From Asterochloris sp. CNOR1 (lineage: Eukaryota; Chlorophyta; Trebouxiophyceae; Trebouxiales; Trebouxiaceae), in assembly GCA_963969365.1 (NCBI GenBank), contig OZ017748.1, positions 806,001 through 870,000 of the forward strand: 64,000 bases of DNA, in the 5' to 3' direction. Positions 1 to 11,400 of this stretch are shown here, in pieces. The notes beneath the pieces were generated by a model. It was not told the DNA's origin. It was given only the letters and a program-made list of their open reading frames with translations, and ran no database searches. The translations under genes and the position numbers were made by a program. Within the stretch, counting starts at the first letter, position 1. Each line of letters starts with the position of its first letter.

Positions 1-3000
1 CCTGCGGCAACATGCACACGAGCTGAGGCTCCTGTTTGACGCCAACAGGAGGTGCAAAGCAAGAAAGTGAGCATGCAGGGCTGCAAGTCAGGCCTTTGGG
101 CAGGCACTCATGACAGCCAGACACCAAATTTCTGAGCGCCTGCTGCAGGTCCAGCTGGCTGCCTATGGCTCAGCAGGACCTGGTCTCCCTTGCCCAGCAG
201 CACTTATTGAAGACAGCATGGCCCTAACCCACCTGCAGCGCCTCTCGCGGGTCCAGTGAGCTGCGCTTGCTGGCTGCTTGGCTGCTGTCCCGGGAGGCAC
301 ATGAGCTGTGACGCGAGCCGCCGCCTGTTCTCATACTCCCCGCCTTCAGAGTTCCACGCCCGGTGGACCCACTGGACCGCAGAGGCCTGCCGGCTGTCGA
401 GGGCGGAGGCGCTGAGGCAAAGGTCATACCCTCTGCGCCTTCCAGAGCGCCCCCAGCAGCTGCTGCCTGCTGCTGGGTGCACTCGGCTGCAATGTCTGCC
501 AGCGCGTCTGCCAAGGACTGCAGGGCAGGGATGAGTATGAGGTGTCTGTTGCAGCGTGATGCCAGAAGGACAACATGTCCTGTGCCCAGCTCACCATGCA
601 GTGCCTGCAGCCAGCACTGCCAACCTGCTGACAAGCAGCTGTCAATCGGCTGTACCTGGCAAATCACCCAGCAGCACTGGCAGCCAGAGCAAAGCCGCCC
701 TGACTGCCATGCTACCTGGTTACGCATGCAGTTAAGCACCAGCAACGGCCAGGGCGCCAAGCAGGCAGCCTTTTGTGCCCAGCTTATCAGCAGTGGCTTG
801 CCCAGCTGCACCTGCAGGCAGCCGCCTGTGCACATGCAGCCCTCTCTGAAGGGTGCTTCCAGCAGGCTTCTACCAGTGCTGCCTGGCAGTCCTGCACTCA
901 GCAAGAGGCCTTGCCTCGAGAGACTTAGGCTCTGGGTCCAATGGCATCGCTCTCAGCAGCAGCCCCAGATCTTGCAGCAGCATGCTTGCTAACTGATACA
1001 GTCAGAGAAATGCTCTGGGTCTGGGTTGACATGAGTATACCTGAAGGAACATCGGCTCCTGAATGTTTGATATCGCACTTGCCAGCAGCCCAAAGCCAGC
1101 AGGTACGGCAACTGCAGACTCGGATATGGTCAGCCACACAGACTGGGACAACCCACCTAAGGAGATTTGGCTCTAGGCCTGACAGCGTCATGCCCAGCAA
1201 TCACGTCCAGAAAGCAGCAAAGTCATGCGCTTAGAGGGCATACCTGAGGAGACTTGGGCTCCTGGTCTGACAGCGTCACGCTTAGCGACTGCACGCGGTC
1301 CCCTTGCGAGAGCCCCCCCTCCCGAGGCTCCTCCTGCCGCACCTCTGGCGCAAAAGACAGCATCCGTGGGGCTAGTTTGCTGGCGACCCCACGGTGCAGG
1401 GCGCTGGGTGCCTGGGCAGAGCCGCTGGGGTGGGCATGGTGGCGGGGGCTGGATATAGTCGCACCTGGACTGGCGCCAACTGCCTGGCTGCTGCCAGCCT
1501 CGCTGCCAATGTCGGACTGCTCCTCCTGTGTCCCTACAAGGGTCAGCAGAGCACCTTGCTAGCAAAGCAGTGCAACGACATGGCTGTGCAGGCTGCCACT
1601 ATGCAGCTCCTGAGTCATGACAGTCTCAATTTGTTCTAAGCCCCTGTCGCAATGCAGACATATTACCAGCTGCTGGCTTCCTGTGCCAAAGTCCTGCTGA
1701 GCTGGCTCTGTTGCCTCAAGCGGCAGGCAGCAGCTGGGTGCAGGCTTGCTGCTCACAACCCACCTCCTGTTTCAGCCTGATGGCTGGACCGCTTGCCGCT
1801 GCTCACGATCCACCTCCTGTTTCAGCCTGGTGGCTGGACCGCTTGCCGCTGCTCACAACTCACCTCCTGTTTCAGCCTGGTGGCTGGACCCCTTGCCGCT
1901 GCTCATAGGCCTGTCATCGTCCCACCGCCCGCCCTCATCTTGGCTGCTGCTCTTGTAGGGCTGCTGCAGGTGGGGCAGCCCTGCATGGGCCCCCACCCCC
2001 TCATCACTCAGCTCCAGCTCACGAGCGATGAATGCCTCCTGACCTGCAGGGGTCGCAAGGACGTCGGCAGTGAAATGGTGAGGTCCAGGCCAGAACGATC
2101 TGCTGTCAATTGCTCCCCACTCTCCCCCCTGTGTTGAGCCATGCAGCAGCGCCCTGCTGCCAAGGGCCAGTTGCAAGCTCTGCAAGCGTGCAGCCCAGTA
2201 GCTGCCACTTGGGTGTCATCATCTGCCAATGGCGCAGCACAGCGCCATGCCTGTTGGTACCCCTGCTTTGTAAAGCCACTGCCTCCCTGATCACACTTAT
2301 GAGCACATGCAGAGCAGAGCTAAGGGGGTCTCAGGAGCCCCTCACCTCTGATGTCCTCCCTGATGTAGCCCACATCCTCATCATCGTCATACTGGTCAGT
2401 TGATGAGGGCTCTCCCTCCAGCTGGTCCCTCTGAGAGTGGGAGCCTGCACAGTGCTAATGAGTGTGCAGGTCCACCACAATACAGAAGCGGTGGACCACC
2501 CCCGTAAGGCGGCTGAGGCAAGGGCTCCTGCGCAGCTCATGATTGGGGGGCATCAGGGAGAGCTTCCGGCACCGAGCCGAAAACCCCCTCCCAGATGCAG
2601 AGGCGGTACACGACAAGCCCAGTAGATCTTGGGCTCAGGCAAGGCTAGCTTGCCTCTGAACATGTCTGGGAAAGTTTAGGAGAAGTTGACAAGCGACCAG
2701 TCCAGCAGGCAGGCCTGTGATGGAGACCCACCTGATTTGCTGGAAGCTCCAGAGTCTGGCAGTGGCTGCTGCCGTAACTGGTGCTGCTGGCGCCGCGTGG
2801 CAGGGGACTGCTCTATGGCGGACAGGGCCTGCTGCCACTCAGGTGCAGGCCTGCATGCCAGCACCCATGTTCATTGCAATGACCAGCTGAAAGTCATGGA
2901 AAAAGTGCAGCACAAATTCACCAGGTGCCTTGAGTTGCTGAGGTGGGGTGCTTCAGGCTGCTGAGCAGGTCATTGTGCGCTGCCACAGACAAGCTGCCTG

Positions 3001-3344
3001 ATTACCCAAGACAGCGGTACAGTCATGTTTTCAGACTGCACGCTTAAGCAAGTGGGAGTGCATGCTCACCCTACTGAAGAGCTGGTGGGTCCGGCTGATT
3101 TGCTGCGAATTGCTGCGTCTGCTGCGCCCCCAAACTCAAAGCTGTCATCCCCAACACCTGGCACGGAGTTGGACACGAGCAGCTCCTCTTCAGGTTGCCC
3201 CTCCGGCGTTGGGGAGTCCCCCAGAGCATCGTCTGGAAACCTGTTCTCAATCTCACGCAGCAGCGCCTCCTCTGCTGCATAGAGTCCCTCTGTGTGCAAA
3301 AAATGGACGATGAAGTCCAAAGTGTTCAGCGTTTCTGCAGCCAT
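1..3344 (-). CDS. LisH-domain protein, N-terminal part (possibly a plant-type DYRK kinase); partial
   Basis: Multi-exon gene reading leftward off the window edge. Start codon at 3344-3342 begins MAAETLNTLDFIVHFLHTEG, a typical LisH dimerisation helix pair. Exons that I can support: 3344-3070, about 2852-2732, 2444-2346, about 2136-1902, about 1543-1244 and 517-233, each followed by a GT donor (GTGAGC, GTGGGT, GTGAGG, GTGAGT, GTATGC, GTGGGT). Exon 2444-2346 encodes an acidic stretch YDDDEDVGYIREDI, which resembles the segment upstream of the catalytic domain in plant-specific DYRK kinases; this match is from memory and is weak. The rest is Ser/Pro/Gln-rich and looks disordered. No kinase domain is inside the window, so the family is an inference. 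Two of its introns carry repeated copies of exon ends (see findings). Confidence 0.5.
880..1262 (-). repeat. Decayed copies of a LisH-gene exon 3' end with donor
   Basis: On the minus strand the exon ends at 1244 with a stretch containing GACGCTGTCAG, GAGCCCAAGTCTCCTCAG and donor GTATGC. A similar stretch ends near 1160 (GAGCCAAATCTCCTTAG then GTGGGT) and a third lies near 910-930 (GAGCCTAAGTCTCTCGAG then GCAAGG). Spacing is about 85 and 240 bp. Confidence 0.7.
1751..1900 (-). repeat. Three exact-length 50-bp tandem units, each ending in a splice donor
   Basis: Units 1751-1800, 1801-1850 and 1851-1900 differ at only a few positions. Read on the minus strand, the first unit is the 3' end of a LisH-gene exon, and each unit contains AGGAG followed by GTGAGT, GTGGAT or GTGGGT, so the exon end and its donor are repeated in tandem. 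Confidence 0.9.
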
Positions 3345-3759
3345 CGCGCTGGCTGGCTGGCGCAGCACAGCCTGGAATCTGCCCTGCATTTCAACGTGCA
3401 GCATGTGATTGCCTGGATGTAGGCCAGCATCTGCATGCCCTCTGGCATGTGAATGCCTGGATGTAGGCCAGCATCTGCATGCCCTCTGGCATGCCCAGGG
3501 GCGCCTAGCAAATGAGTGTCCAGACCTCCACCTGTGCCGGAAAGGGCCTCAATTCTGCGTGCATCTGGCCCTAGCCAGAGTTGCATGACAGATCGCCATC
3601 GGTCTTGCTCTCAAGAGGATCGCCCCTGGCGCTGATGGGGTCCTCTGGACAGATGCTGTGTGCATCTCTTGCACACCGATGCTGCTAGATTCAAGCAACA
3701 AGAAGTTCGCATTAATAGATATTATCTTTTAAAAGCCCCTGCTTTTCAACCTGGCCTGC
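3345..3759. promoter_or_regulatory. Shared upstream region of divergent LisH and F-box genes
   Basis: These 415 bp separate two start codons facing away from each other. I see the 44-bp duplication and an AT-rich patch near 3710-3735 (ATTAATAGATATTATCTTTTAAAA), which is unusual for this window. No reliable core-promoter motif could be assigned; the regulatory role is inferred from gene orientation only. Confidence 0.35.
3411..3494. repeat. 44-bp direct repeat, two copies, upstream of the LisH gene
   Basis: GCCTGGATGTAGGCCAGCAT and the following 20 bases are identical at 3411 and 3455 (period 44). The pair lies 67 bp upstream of the LisH start codon, in its probable 5' leader or in the promoter shared with the F-box gene. 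Confidence 0.9.
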
Positions 3760-6032
3760 ATGCCTGCCATGGAGGGCATGCAGGAGCCAGAGGAGGACCA
3801 GGGATGCAGCCTCTGCACTCTGGGCATCAGAGAGCTGCATGAGATTCTCCTGAAACTAAGGCATATCCCAGACATAATGAACTGTGCGGCCACCTGCAAG
3901 CACATGCAGCATGCTCTTGAGGATGAGGAGCTCTGGATGGTGCTATCACATCGCATGTGGGGTCACCTCACATGCCCACAGGCGTGGCTGACGGCGTCTG
4001 CGGCTTCCCCACTGCAGCCCTGTCCCACCTACAGGTGCGACTACACACCAGTTGAGCTCAGCAGCATCCCATAATTCCAAGCTGCCAACAAGGCACGCCA
4101 GCTGTGCACCTCAGCCCGCTCGAGGTCCTGCAGGAAGCTTTACCAGCTGCTGCGACAGTGGCAGCAGCTTCAGGGTGTCTGGCGCATAAATGACTGCAGT
4201 CGCGTTCTGGTTGTGTTCAGCTGGGCTCCGGACTGCATCACAGCCACCCGCCTGACATACGGTGACCAGGAGGCTGCCACGTTGGAGCCGCAGGCCAGCC
4301 CACTGCTGTGCGTTGGACCAGCCCACAGCAACACCCTCGTAGACCTCTACGGTGCCCAGCACTGCAGCATCTCTGTGACACAGGGTGGCAGCCCATCCTC
4401 GGCAAAGTTTGATGCTGCCGTGGAGGCAGCCGCAGCAGTGGCTGTGGGCAGCATCCCCATCCCAGGGCGCAGGGTGAGCCAGGCGGTAGCTGATTTCATG
4501 AAGTCTCCACTTGAGCTGTCAGATCGACCATGCAGCTTCATTCTGCTAACTGTGTCGGGCTGTGCAGCATCTGAGCAGCCTCGGGCATGTCTGCAGGAGT
4601 CATCTGGAGGCAGTCCCCTTGGAGGCAGCCCGCAGGGCAGCTTTGAGTATGAGATGATGCGCTTCATGCAGGTGCATTCAGGATTGGCCTGTGACTTTTG
4701 ACTGCTTTGGCACGAGATGTGCCACACATGATTCCTGTTAGTCCAGAGCTTGGCAAGGCCACCTTCAGGCAGACAGTCCCCTGTCTGCTAGGCAGGCTCA
4801 GGCACTGCAAAGCTGAGCCAGCGCATTGCATGGATGGATCCACGCCATGCCATGCAACACTGAGCAAACATCTGGCCTGTGTGAGCTTGTGCAGTGGTCT
4901 CACTTGTCAAACTACCTGCAGGGCAATGTGGCTGGCAGCAAGGGCAAGCGGCGGCGCTCAGGCAGAGGCCAGCGGGCCTCCCAGAAAGGCAAGGCCTCTC
5001 AAGTGTTAGCAGGCCAGGACAGGGAGTCATTGCCGTTGCGTGTGCATGCCTGCTGGCTGGCTGGGACTTCCCATTGCCACTTATCATAGATGTCACTGAC
5101 GCTGCTAGGCGAGATTGTGCTTCTTTGGATGCATTGGTGCTCTGCATGCATGCTCTGCTGATGAAGTCCAGCACCTGAGAATGCCTGCCCTGCAGGGATC
5201 CACATTGAGCAGAAGCAGTATTGTCTCACCAGAGTTGAGCGACCTTTGCCAACACTCAGGCACCCATTGTCAGGCCTTTGGAAGGGACTGGAGCATGATG
5301 GCGTCACCATCGTCCACATCTGTTACGACTTCACAGGCCCTTCTGCACGAATAATTGCTTCCAAGGTAAGTATGTTGCTGGGCATCCTCTGTGGCACATT
5401 TGCAAGGCACCTGCATGGCTGCGGCCTGACTCTGAAGCTGGTATGACTTCTAAATTTCCAGGCCCACATGCATATCTGAAACCACATGCAGATTTGCTTG
5501 CAGACCAGCAATAGCCTCTGCTTGCTCCAGTCTTTACATCTCTTTAGACTGCTGTTTTGCATGCAGATTGGTGACCTGCAGCTGCTGCCAGCCTCCTCCT
5601 TGGGGCGCCAACGAGCCTGTGAGTGGCAGGCTGCTGCAGCCTCCCTCTCAGACCCGCTGTCAGCCCAAGAGCTGCTGCTCATATCGCTGCGTGGGCATCT
5701 GACCATTGCTGGGCTCCGTGACGTGACTGAGGAGGCAGACACCCTGAAAGAGGCAAGCCCATTGGGTTTTTGTGATCAATGCCAGCATCATATGTGATGC
5801 TGTTCATCATGCACACTGAAGTTTGGGTGCTCTCTTCCTGCAGGTTGCACTCTGCTACCAAGGCAAGGGCAGTTGCGCCTGGACAATGGGGTACCCTTCA
5901 ACAAGCTGTGAAGGCCGCCTCTGGCAGTACAGCGATGGCACCCTGGGCTTCCTCTGGATACATCCAGTGCATGGCGAGCGCATAGTGGACTACGCAAGGC
6001 TGGATGGTGACTTGGAGCTTGCTCGGCACTGA
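3760..6032 (+). CDS. F-box protein, FBXO31-like (SCF ubiquitin ligase substrate adaptor)
   Basis: Six exons: 3760-4034, 4134-4671, about 4895-5002, 5196-5365, 5567-5752, 5844-6032 (stop TGA). The N-terminus holds an F-box-like helix set (LGIRELHEILLKLRHIPDIM, then NCAATCKHM and EELWMVLSHRMWG), which in known families binds Skp1. The fourth exon contains HPLSGLWKGLEHDGVTIVHI, the (P)LxGLWKGxYxxHGxEI signature of FBXO31-like and plant F-box proteins, and the last exon LWQYSDGTLGFLWIHP fits the C-terminal beta-rich domain. Phase is consistent except at exons 3-4, whose border I could not fix. A basic KGKRRRSGRGQR patch in exon 3 could be a nuclear signal. The intron 5753-5843 starts with GC instead of GT. 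Substrate unknown. Confidence 0.75.
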
Positions 6033-6308
6033 ATGCCATCACAGCAGTGCCGTCTAAATCAATTTTGGTGCCCAATCGCACTTGTTCCCCCCTTCAAGTC
6101 CCTTGTTGCTCAACAGCTCACACTTTCAGCATAGCTAGGAAGCTGCCTGGCCCCTGCTGTCAGGTCAGCAACTCCTGCCGTGGTGGCAGGCCAATAATAT
6201 CGAGAGCTGTCCTTGATTCTGTCAACTTTTCACTGGTCTGTTGCACCTCAGACTCATGTACCCCATCGTTTGCTGCTAGCGATAGTACCTGCATGCAACA
6301 AGTGCAGC

Positions 6309-8122
6309 TCAGCACACAATATTGTAGTTAAAAGCTCTGAAGTGCCTTCGGACAAGTGTATTTGCATGTACCTTCAGATTGGGTCCCACAGCGTCCAATT
6401 GCAAGGTCTCCAAGAGCTTCAATAGCTGCGCTGCATCAAGATTGTTGGCGCCTACGTTCAGGTTTGCAAGCTCCCGAAACTGATGTGCTGCCAGGGCGCC
6501 TGTCAAGGACTCAAAAGCGCTATTGCTGAGCTGGCAGTTGAACAGGCTGAGGGCGCTTAAGCCTGGCAACTTGCCCAGAGCTGAGATGCTTGAGGTGCCA
6601 ACCTGCAGTCAGTGGATGGCAAGGTGTGTTGATGGCAAGTGGCTGTGTTGCTTTTAAGCTCAGGCCAGCAGATGTGCACCTGTTTGTTGCTGCTGAGGTC
6701 AAGGCTGCACAAAGAACCTTGTGACGTGATAGCAACAAGGAGGTTTTCTATGCTGGCATCTGTGATGTCATTCCCCTGCAAATGGAGCCGCTGTAGGCTC
6801 GTCAGCTGTGCCATGGTACTGGCTGAGGTCAGTCCGCAGGAGGCAAGGTCCAACTCTGCCAGATGTGGCAAGCCTGCCAAGGCCTCTGCAAGCTGTGACA
6901 TGCCTGCAGCTCATTATAACTGAAGGTTAGGTGTCAGCCTGGGCAAAGTGGTGACTTTTTTGTGAGCATGGGATAATAAGAAGGGGTTGACATGCTCAGG
7001 AGTGAAACCCACCAGCATCCCCAATAGCAGTGTCATTGATGGCGAGCTTCTGAAGGCTGACAAGCGGCCTGAGACCATTTGTCAGGGCCCGAGCTCCAGC
7101 CTTGTCCAGCACATTGCCGCCAAAGTTGACCTGCTCAAGGCGGCTGGGCGGCCGCTCTGCCTGAGTTAAAAAGCCACAGCCCTGCACAAGGACAAGGACC
7201 ATTGTAGTGTCTGACTTCTGCAGTGCACATAAGCATCAGCAAGGGGATCAGCTCTTGGTCACCTGTGCAGTCACACCACAGTGGCTCATGTCCAGGCATG
7301 TGCACCAGGGCACAGCTGGTCTTAGGGCCTCGGAGAGGTCTGCACATGGCACATGCCTTGACATGAGTGCTTTGGTTGCTTACATCAACAGCGACAGACA
7401 CGTCAAGGGGAGACTCCGTCCCAGTCATGGCTGGTCAGAGCATTGCACATCAGAAAAGTGTCGTGCAGCCCACCTGTACCCTCAAGCTGGTTGTGTGACA
7501 GGTCTAGGCTGACTGGTTGCTGTCGCCATGCAAGGGCTTGTGCAATGCTGCCCGCTCCGGCGGCTGAGAGACCCTGCAGCGAGTGCTCCTCCTGCTGTGA
7601 GAACACTACGATGTGAGGGGAGGGTTGCAGCACTGCATCACCTTATTTTGGAAGTCAAGTTTGGTGAGGGAGCTGTTCTGCTTCAGGCCTTCTGCCAGCA
7701 CAGTGGCTGCCTCATCTCCAAAAATGTCATTGCCTATACACAGGCTCTGCAGGGTGGTGTTCTGGCGCAGCACCTGCCAAGGCACGGAGATTCATATTAC
7801 AGTGCAAAGCGCCAGGAGGTTTTTATACTTGCCAGTCATACCTGAGCAAAGCAGCTGGCGTCAGACACTGTCAGGGCATGGTTGCTGGCGTAGAGCTCCT
7901 TCAGCACAGTGTTATGTTCCAAAGCAGAGCACAGCTGCACAATGTCCTGCAAGGCAATAGTCATTCAAGAGCCTGCTCAGGAAAGGCTGAGCAATGAACA
8001 CAGCGTGCCACCTCAGAACCAAAGCGCCGGTTGGCCAATATAAACAAGCTTGTCAGTCCTGGATCGTTGGACTGCAGCCTCTGCACAAGATCTGTCAATC
8101 CTTCCTGCTGGCCCCATGGCAT
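6309..8122 (-). CDS. Leucine-rich repeat protein (ribonuclease-inhibitor type LRRs)
   Basis: Start ATG at 8122-8120, chosen because an in-frame stop lies just upstream. Exons: 8122-8012, 7946-7842, 7773-7642, 7573-7474, about 7176-7010, about 6910-6680 and 6602-6309. Repeats follow the long 27-29 residue RI/NLRC pattern, for example LDLSHNQLEGTGG, LEQVNFGGNVLDKAGARALT, LDLASCGLTSASTMAQL, LHLQGNDITDASIENLL and LNVGANNLDAAQLLKLL. No signal peptide, kinase or NB-ARC domain is present, so it is probably a cytosolic scaffold. The junction between exons 4 and 5 is out of phase as I drew it, so one short exon between 7474 and 7176 may be missing. The last exon may also end earlier at a possible GTACAT donor near 6372. 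Confidence 0.75.
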
Positions 8123-8461
8123 CAGGCTCCCCTTTGTTGTGTCTCAGTCATGCGGTGGCAGGCTCAGCAGATCTTGACCTAACGTACGTTGACCTGCAAC
8201 AAAATTAAGCATTGCACACATACATAGCAGGCATTGCCAGATAAGCGCCTACCAAGCCTCCAGCAGAGAGCGAAGAGGCGCCCTGCTGCAGGCGTTCCTG
8301 CACCTTCGGAAGGCGCCCTGCACCAGGCAGCTGGGCTCAAACTTGAGCTACAGCTCATGCCTGTGTGGGGCAGCTTCAGGCTGCATCACCAGCCTGTGCA
8401 TACGCAATGCAGCCGTCATGCACATGGCCCTGTACTTGCATGTAGCCACTCCAGACCCCCC
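8123..8461. promoter_or_regulatory. Shared upstream region of divergent LRR and FtsHi genes
   Basis: Head-to-head start codons 339 bp apart. Nothing beyond ordinary sequence can be assigned. Upstream in-frame ATGs at 8234 and 8357 could lengthen the FtsHi protein. Confidence 0.3.
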
Positions 8462-11400
8462 ATGCTAGCCTCCAGCACGCATATGCTTGCTGCCCGGCGG
8501 CCCCTCAGCCTGCACAATCAAACTCCACGGCACAGCAGGCGCCAGCAACGCCACAGGTGCCACAGCAGACCGTGCCATGCCTCAGCATCGCCCTCAGATC
8601 CAGTTCCCGACCTCAGTCACAACCAGCCACAGCAGAGACCTGAGCCAGGCGGTTGGAGCACCATCCAGCATCTGAGCGTATGGCAACGCCTGCTGTCAAA
8701 AGGGCGCCAGGCTTTGAGCTTGGCAATTTTGGCAGCCTGCGCGTTCCTGGCGCTCCTGCTTCCCAGCACGGCCTGGTGCGTCTCGCTTGTGCGCCTTGTA
8801 GTCTAGGCTAGGCGCCTTTCTGAGATGTGACTGCCTGTACTCAACCTTCCGCCTACCTTTGCCTGGACAGTGGTGCCCTGCAGCACCTCCCTATTACTCA
8901 GTCGAGTGCGAGCTAGCTGTATGGTTTGATCCCTCATGCAGCACAAGCGCACCCAATGCACATGCAGGGCGGGACAGCGGCCGCAACCTGTGCAGCCGCC
9001 AGTTGCCTTGGTCATGGAAGCGTCTGTGAGGAGCTGCCGGGCGGACGCTGCCACCCAGCAGGCAGAGCAGGCAAGCAGCCAGCAAGGGGAGGCTGAGGCA
9101 GCCTGCACTGAGGCAGACACCCCAGCCAGCAGCCAGCAGGCAGGCAGCGAGCTGCAAAGCTTGCAGCCAGGGGGTGCTCGCGACACAGGCATCCAGCTGG
9201 CTGCGGCGGACAAGAAGGACAAGGCAGCACCCACAGATGCTAACTGGATCAAGGACATAGAGTTTGGAGGCAGTGACCGTCCCGATGAAGATTACCCAGG
9301 TGATCACCAGGTTGCTGCAGCTCTCTCCGTTCAGCTGATGCAACACCCACCCATGTGGCTGATTTCAGAGAGCTGCCAGGCTGTACTGATCAGGCCACTT
9401 GGGTGCAGAACCAACATCCAGGTGGACTTGGGGCTGTGCCTAGTGGCTAAGTAGGCAGTGCAGACTGCCTTTGGCATTGGCAGATGGTAGTACCCAGCAG
9501 CATTGTTGAAGTCTGATATGCTTCTGGCAGCTGCTTGTGGCAATGGGGCGAAACACAGGAGACATGAGCTGCCTGCCCTGGCGTTTTGCTGTTATAGCGA
9601 GCTGTGGGGGCTGTGCATAGCATTGCCCTGACTCTGGCGCCTGCCCTTGACACACAGCAGAAGCTGGCATAAAGCAGAAGTGAGCCGCCTGTGAAGAGTA
9701 GTTTTCAGGAGCCTACAGTGTGCTTTGTGGGCAAGCCTGCTTCCGGAGCTGGGCCTTGCATGGGGTTCACAGACAAGCATGGGGCAGGCCAAGTCGAAAA
9801 CAGCTTCTTCAGTGTGCACACCAGCTGTAAGCTGATGCCATAATAGATACACCATGTTTCGGAGCTGAATGCCCCTGTTGAGACCCACATCATGACTTTC
9901 TGACAGTTTGGATGCACTGCAGTGTGCTTTTGTGCACACAAGCCCACCCGAGCTAGCCCATTGTAAAGTTGCATGCACACAGCAGGTGCATTCACTGTCT
10001 GAAGTGGCAATCCCGGTGGGCCTTCGGCTGTGTGATGATACATGATTAAAACACCATCTTTCGGAGCTGAACCTCTGTGTTGAGACCATATCATGACTAT
10101 CTGACAGCTCTCATGCATCAACATGTGCACCTGCTCAGGTCTCTGTATGCGGGCGCCACTGCAAATGCATCTCCCTCCTGCTGCTACAAGTCCCTTGTAG
10201 CCATGCTGAGTGGTGACACATAGTGAATGTCCCATCTTTTGGAGCTGAACCTCTGTGTCAAGACCCTATCATGACTCTCTGATGGCTCTTGCACATACTT
10301 TGCGCAGCTGTGCTTTGCTTCACATGCATGGTTCATTGCAGGTGCACCTCTGTGCTGCTGCAGCAAGCCCCTGTACAACAGGCTGGATGATGACACATGA
10401 TAACAACACCATCTTTCGGAGCTGAATGCCCGTGTTGAGATCACATCATTACTTTCTGACAGCCTTATAGTGGCAGTGGCCTGTCAAACTGCCTTGCACG
10501 TCACCCAGCCTGTCTGCCAATCGCCTGGTCACCTGGCTGCAGGTCATCGTGTTCGAGGCTTCTATACCGACCCAAGGAAGTCCTTGGTGCCGAACCCCAG
10601 GCTCATTCCCAAGGGGACGTATGAAGAGGTGGGCTTCAGCCTGGTGGCTGCTGGCACAACTGTCTGCATCTTGGTGCCTCCTGTGACCTGTCTCTTTCTG
10701 GCGCCCAACATGAAGTGCTCCCGGGATTTGACACATGTCAATGCATGCAAATTTGTAGAACGTGCCTTGGACGCGCGCTAAGCGCAGGTGAGGTCATTTA
10801 TGGTGATGAAATGCACTGCATCATGCTTGATCTGCTACTTCTCCTGCTGGCTATGGAGGGGCTCAGGACCATGCTGGCATCTGCCGCCCCAGATCAGCTG
10901 ATGCCTTGCTGCCAGCGCTTCCGGATCATGAGCCTTCAGGTTGCAAAGCTCGCGTTGCCTGTACCTACTGTGGTCACTGCATGGTCTGTGCCGGGGGCGA
11001 GTCCCCCTGCTCCAGAGCTGTCAGCTGGCAATTGGGCCCTGTGCCCGATGTTTTGTGCCTGGCTCCAGCAATGGCTCGGGACGGTCTGATACAACAAATT
11101 ACCGTCACTTCACTAAGTCCTCTGTCTGTCTCTTAACTGTGTCTTCTCAGTGTACAATCAGTCATGACCGATCAGGCATGTCAGCCAGTTGGCTCTGTTG
11201 ACACAGCGTGCGTGGCGTGATGCTGTTCGGGCAGCCAGGTTGCACCACGGCAGCCGGCCACGGTTCTCACATAATCACCGCTTTGTGACTGTAGACGGAG
11301 GAGTTCCTGGAGAAAAATCCAGATGTCGTAATTGAGGAGGAGGACATGCCGCCCATGTCCCTTTGGCGCCCTGACAAGATGCGAGACCTGACCTACACCC

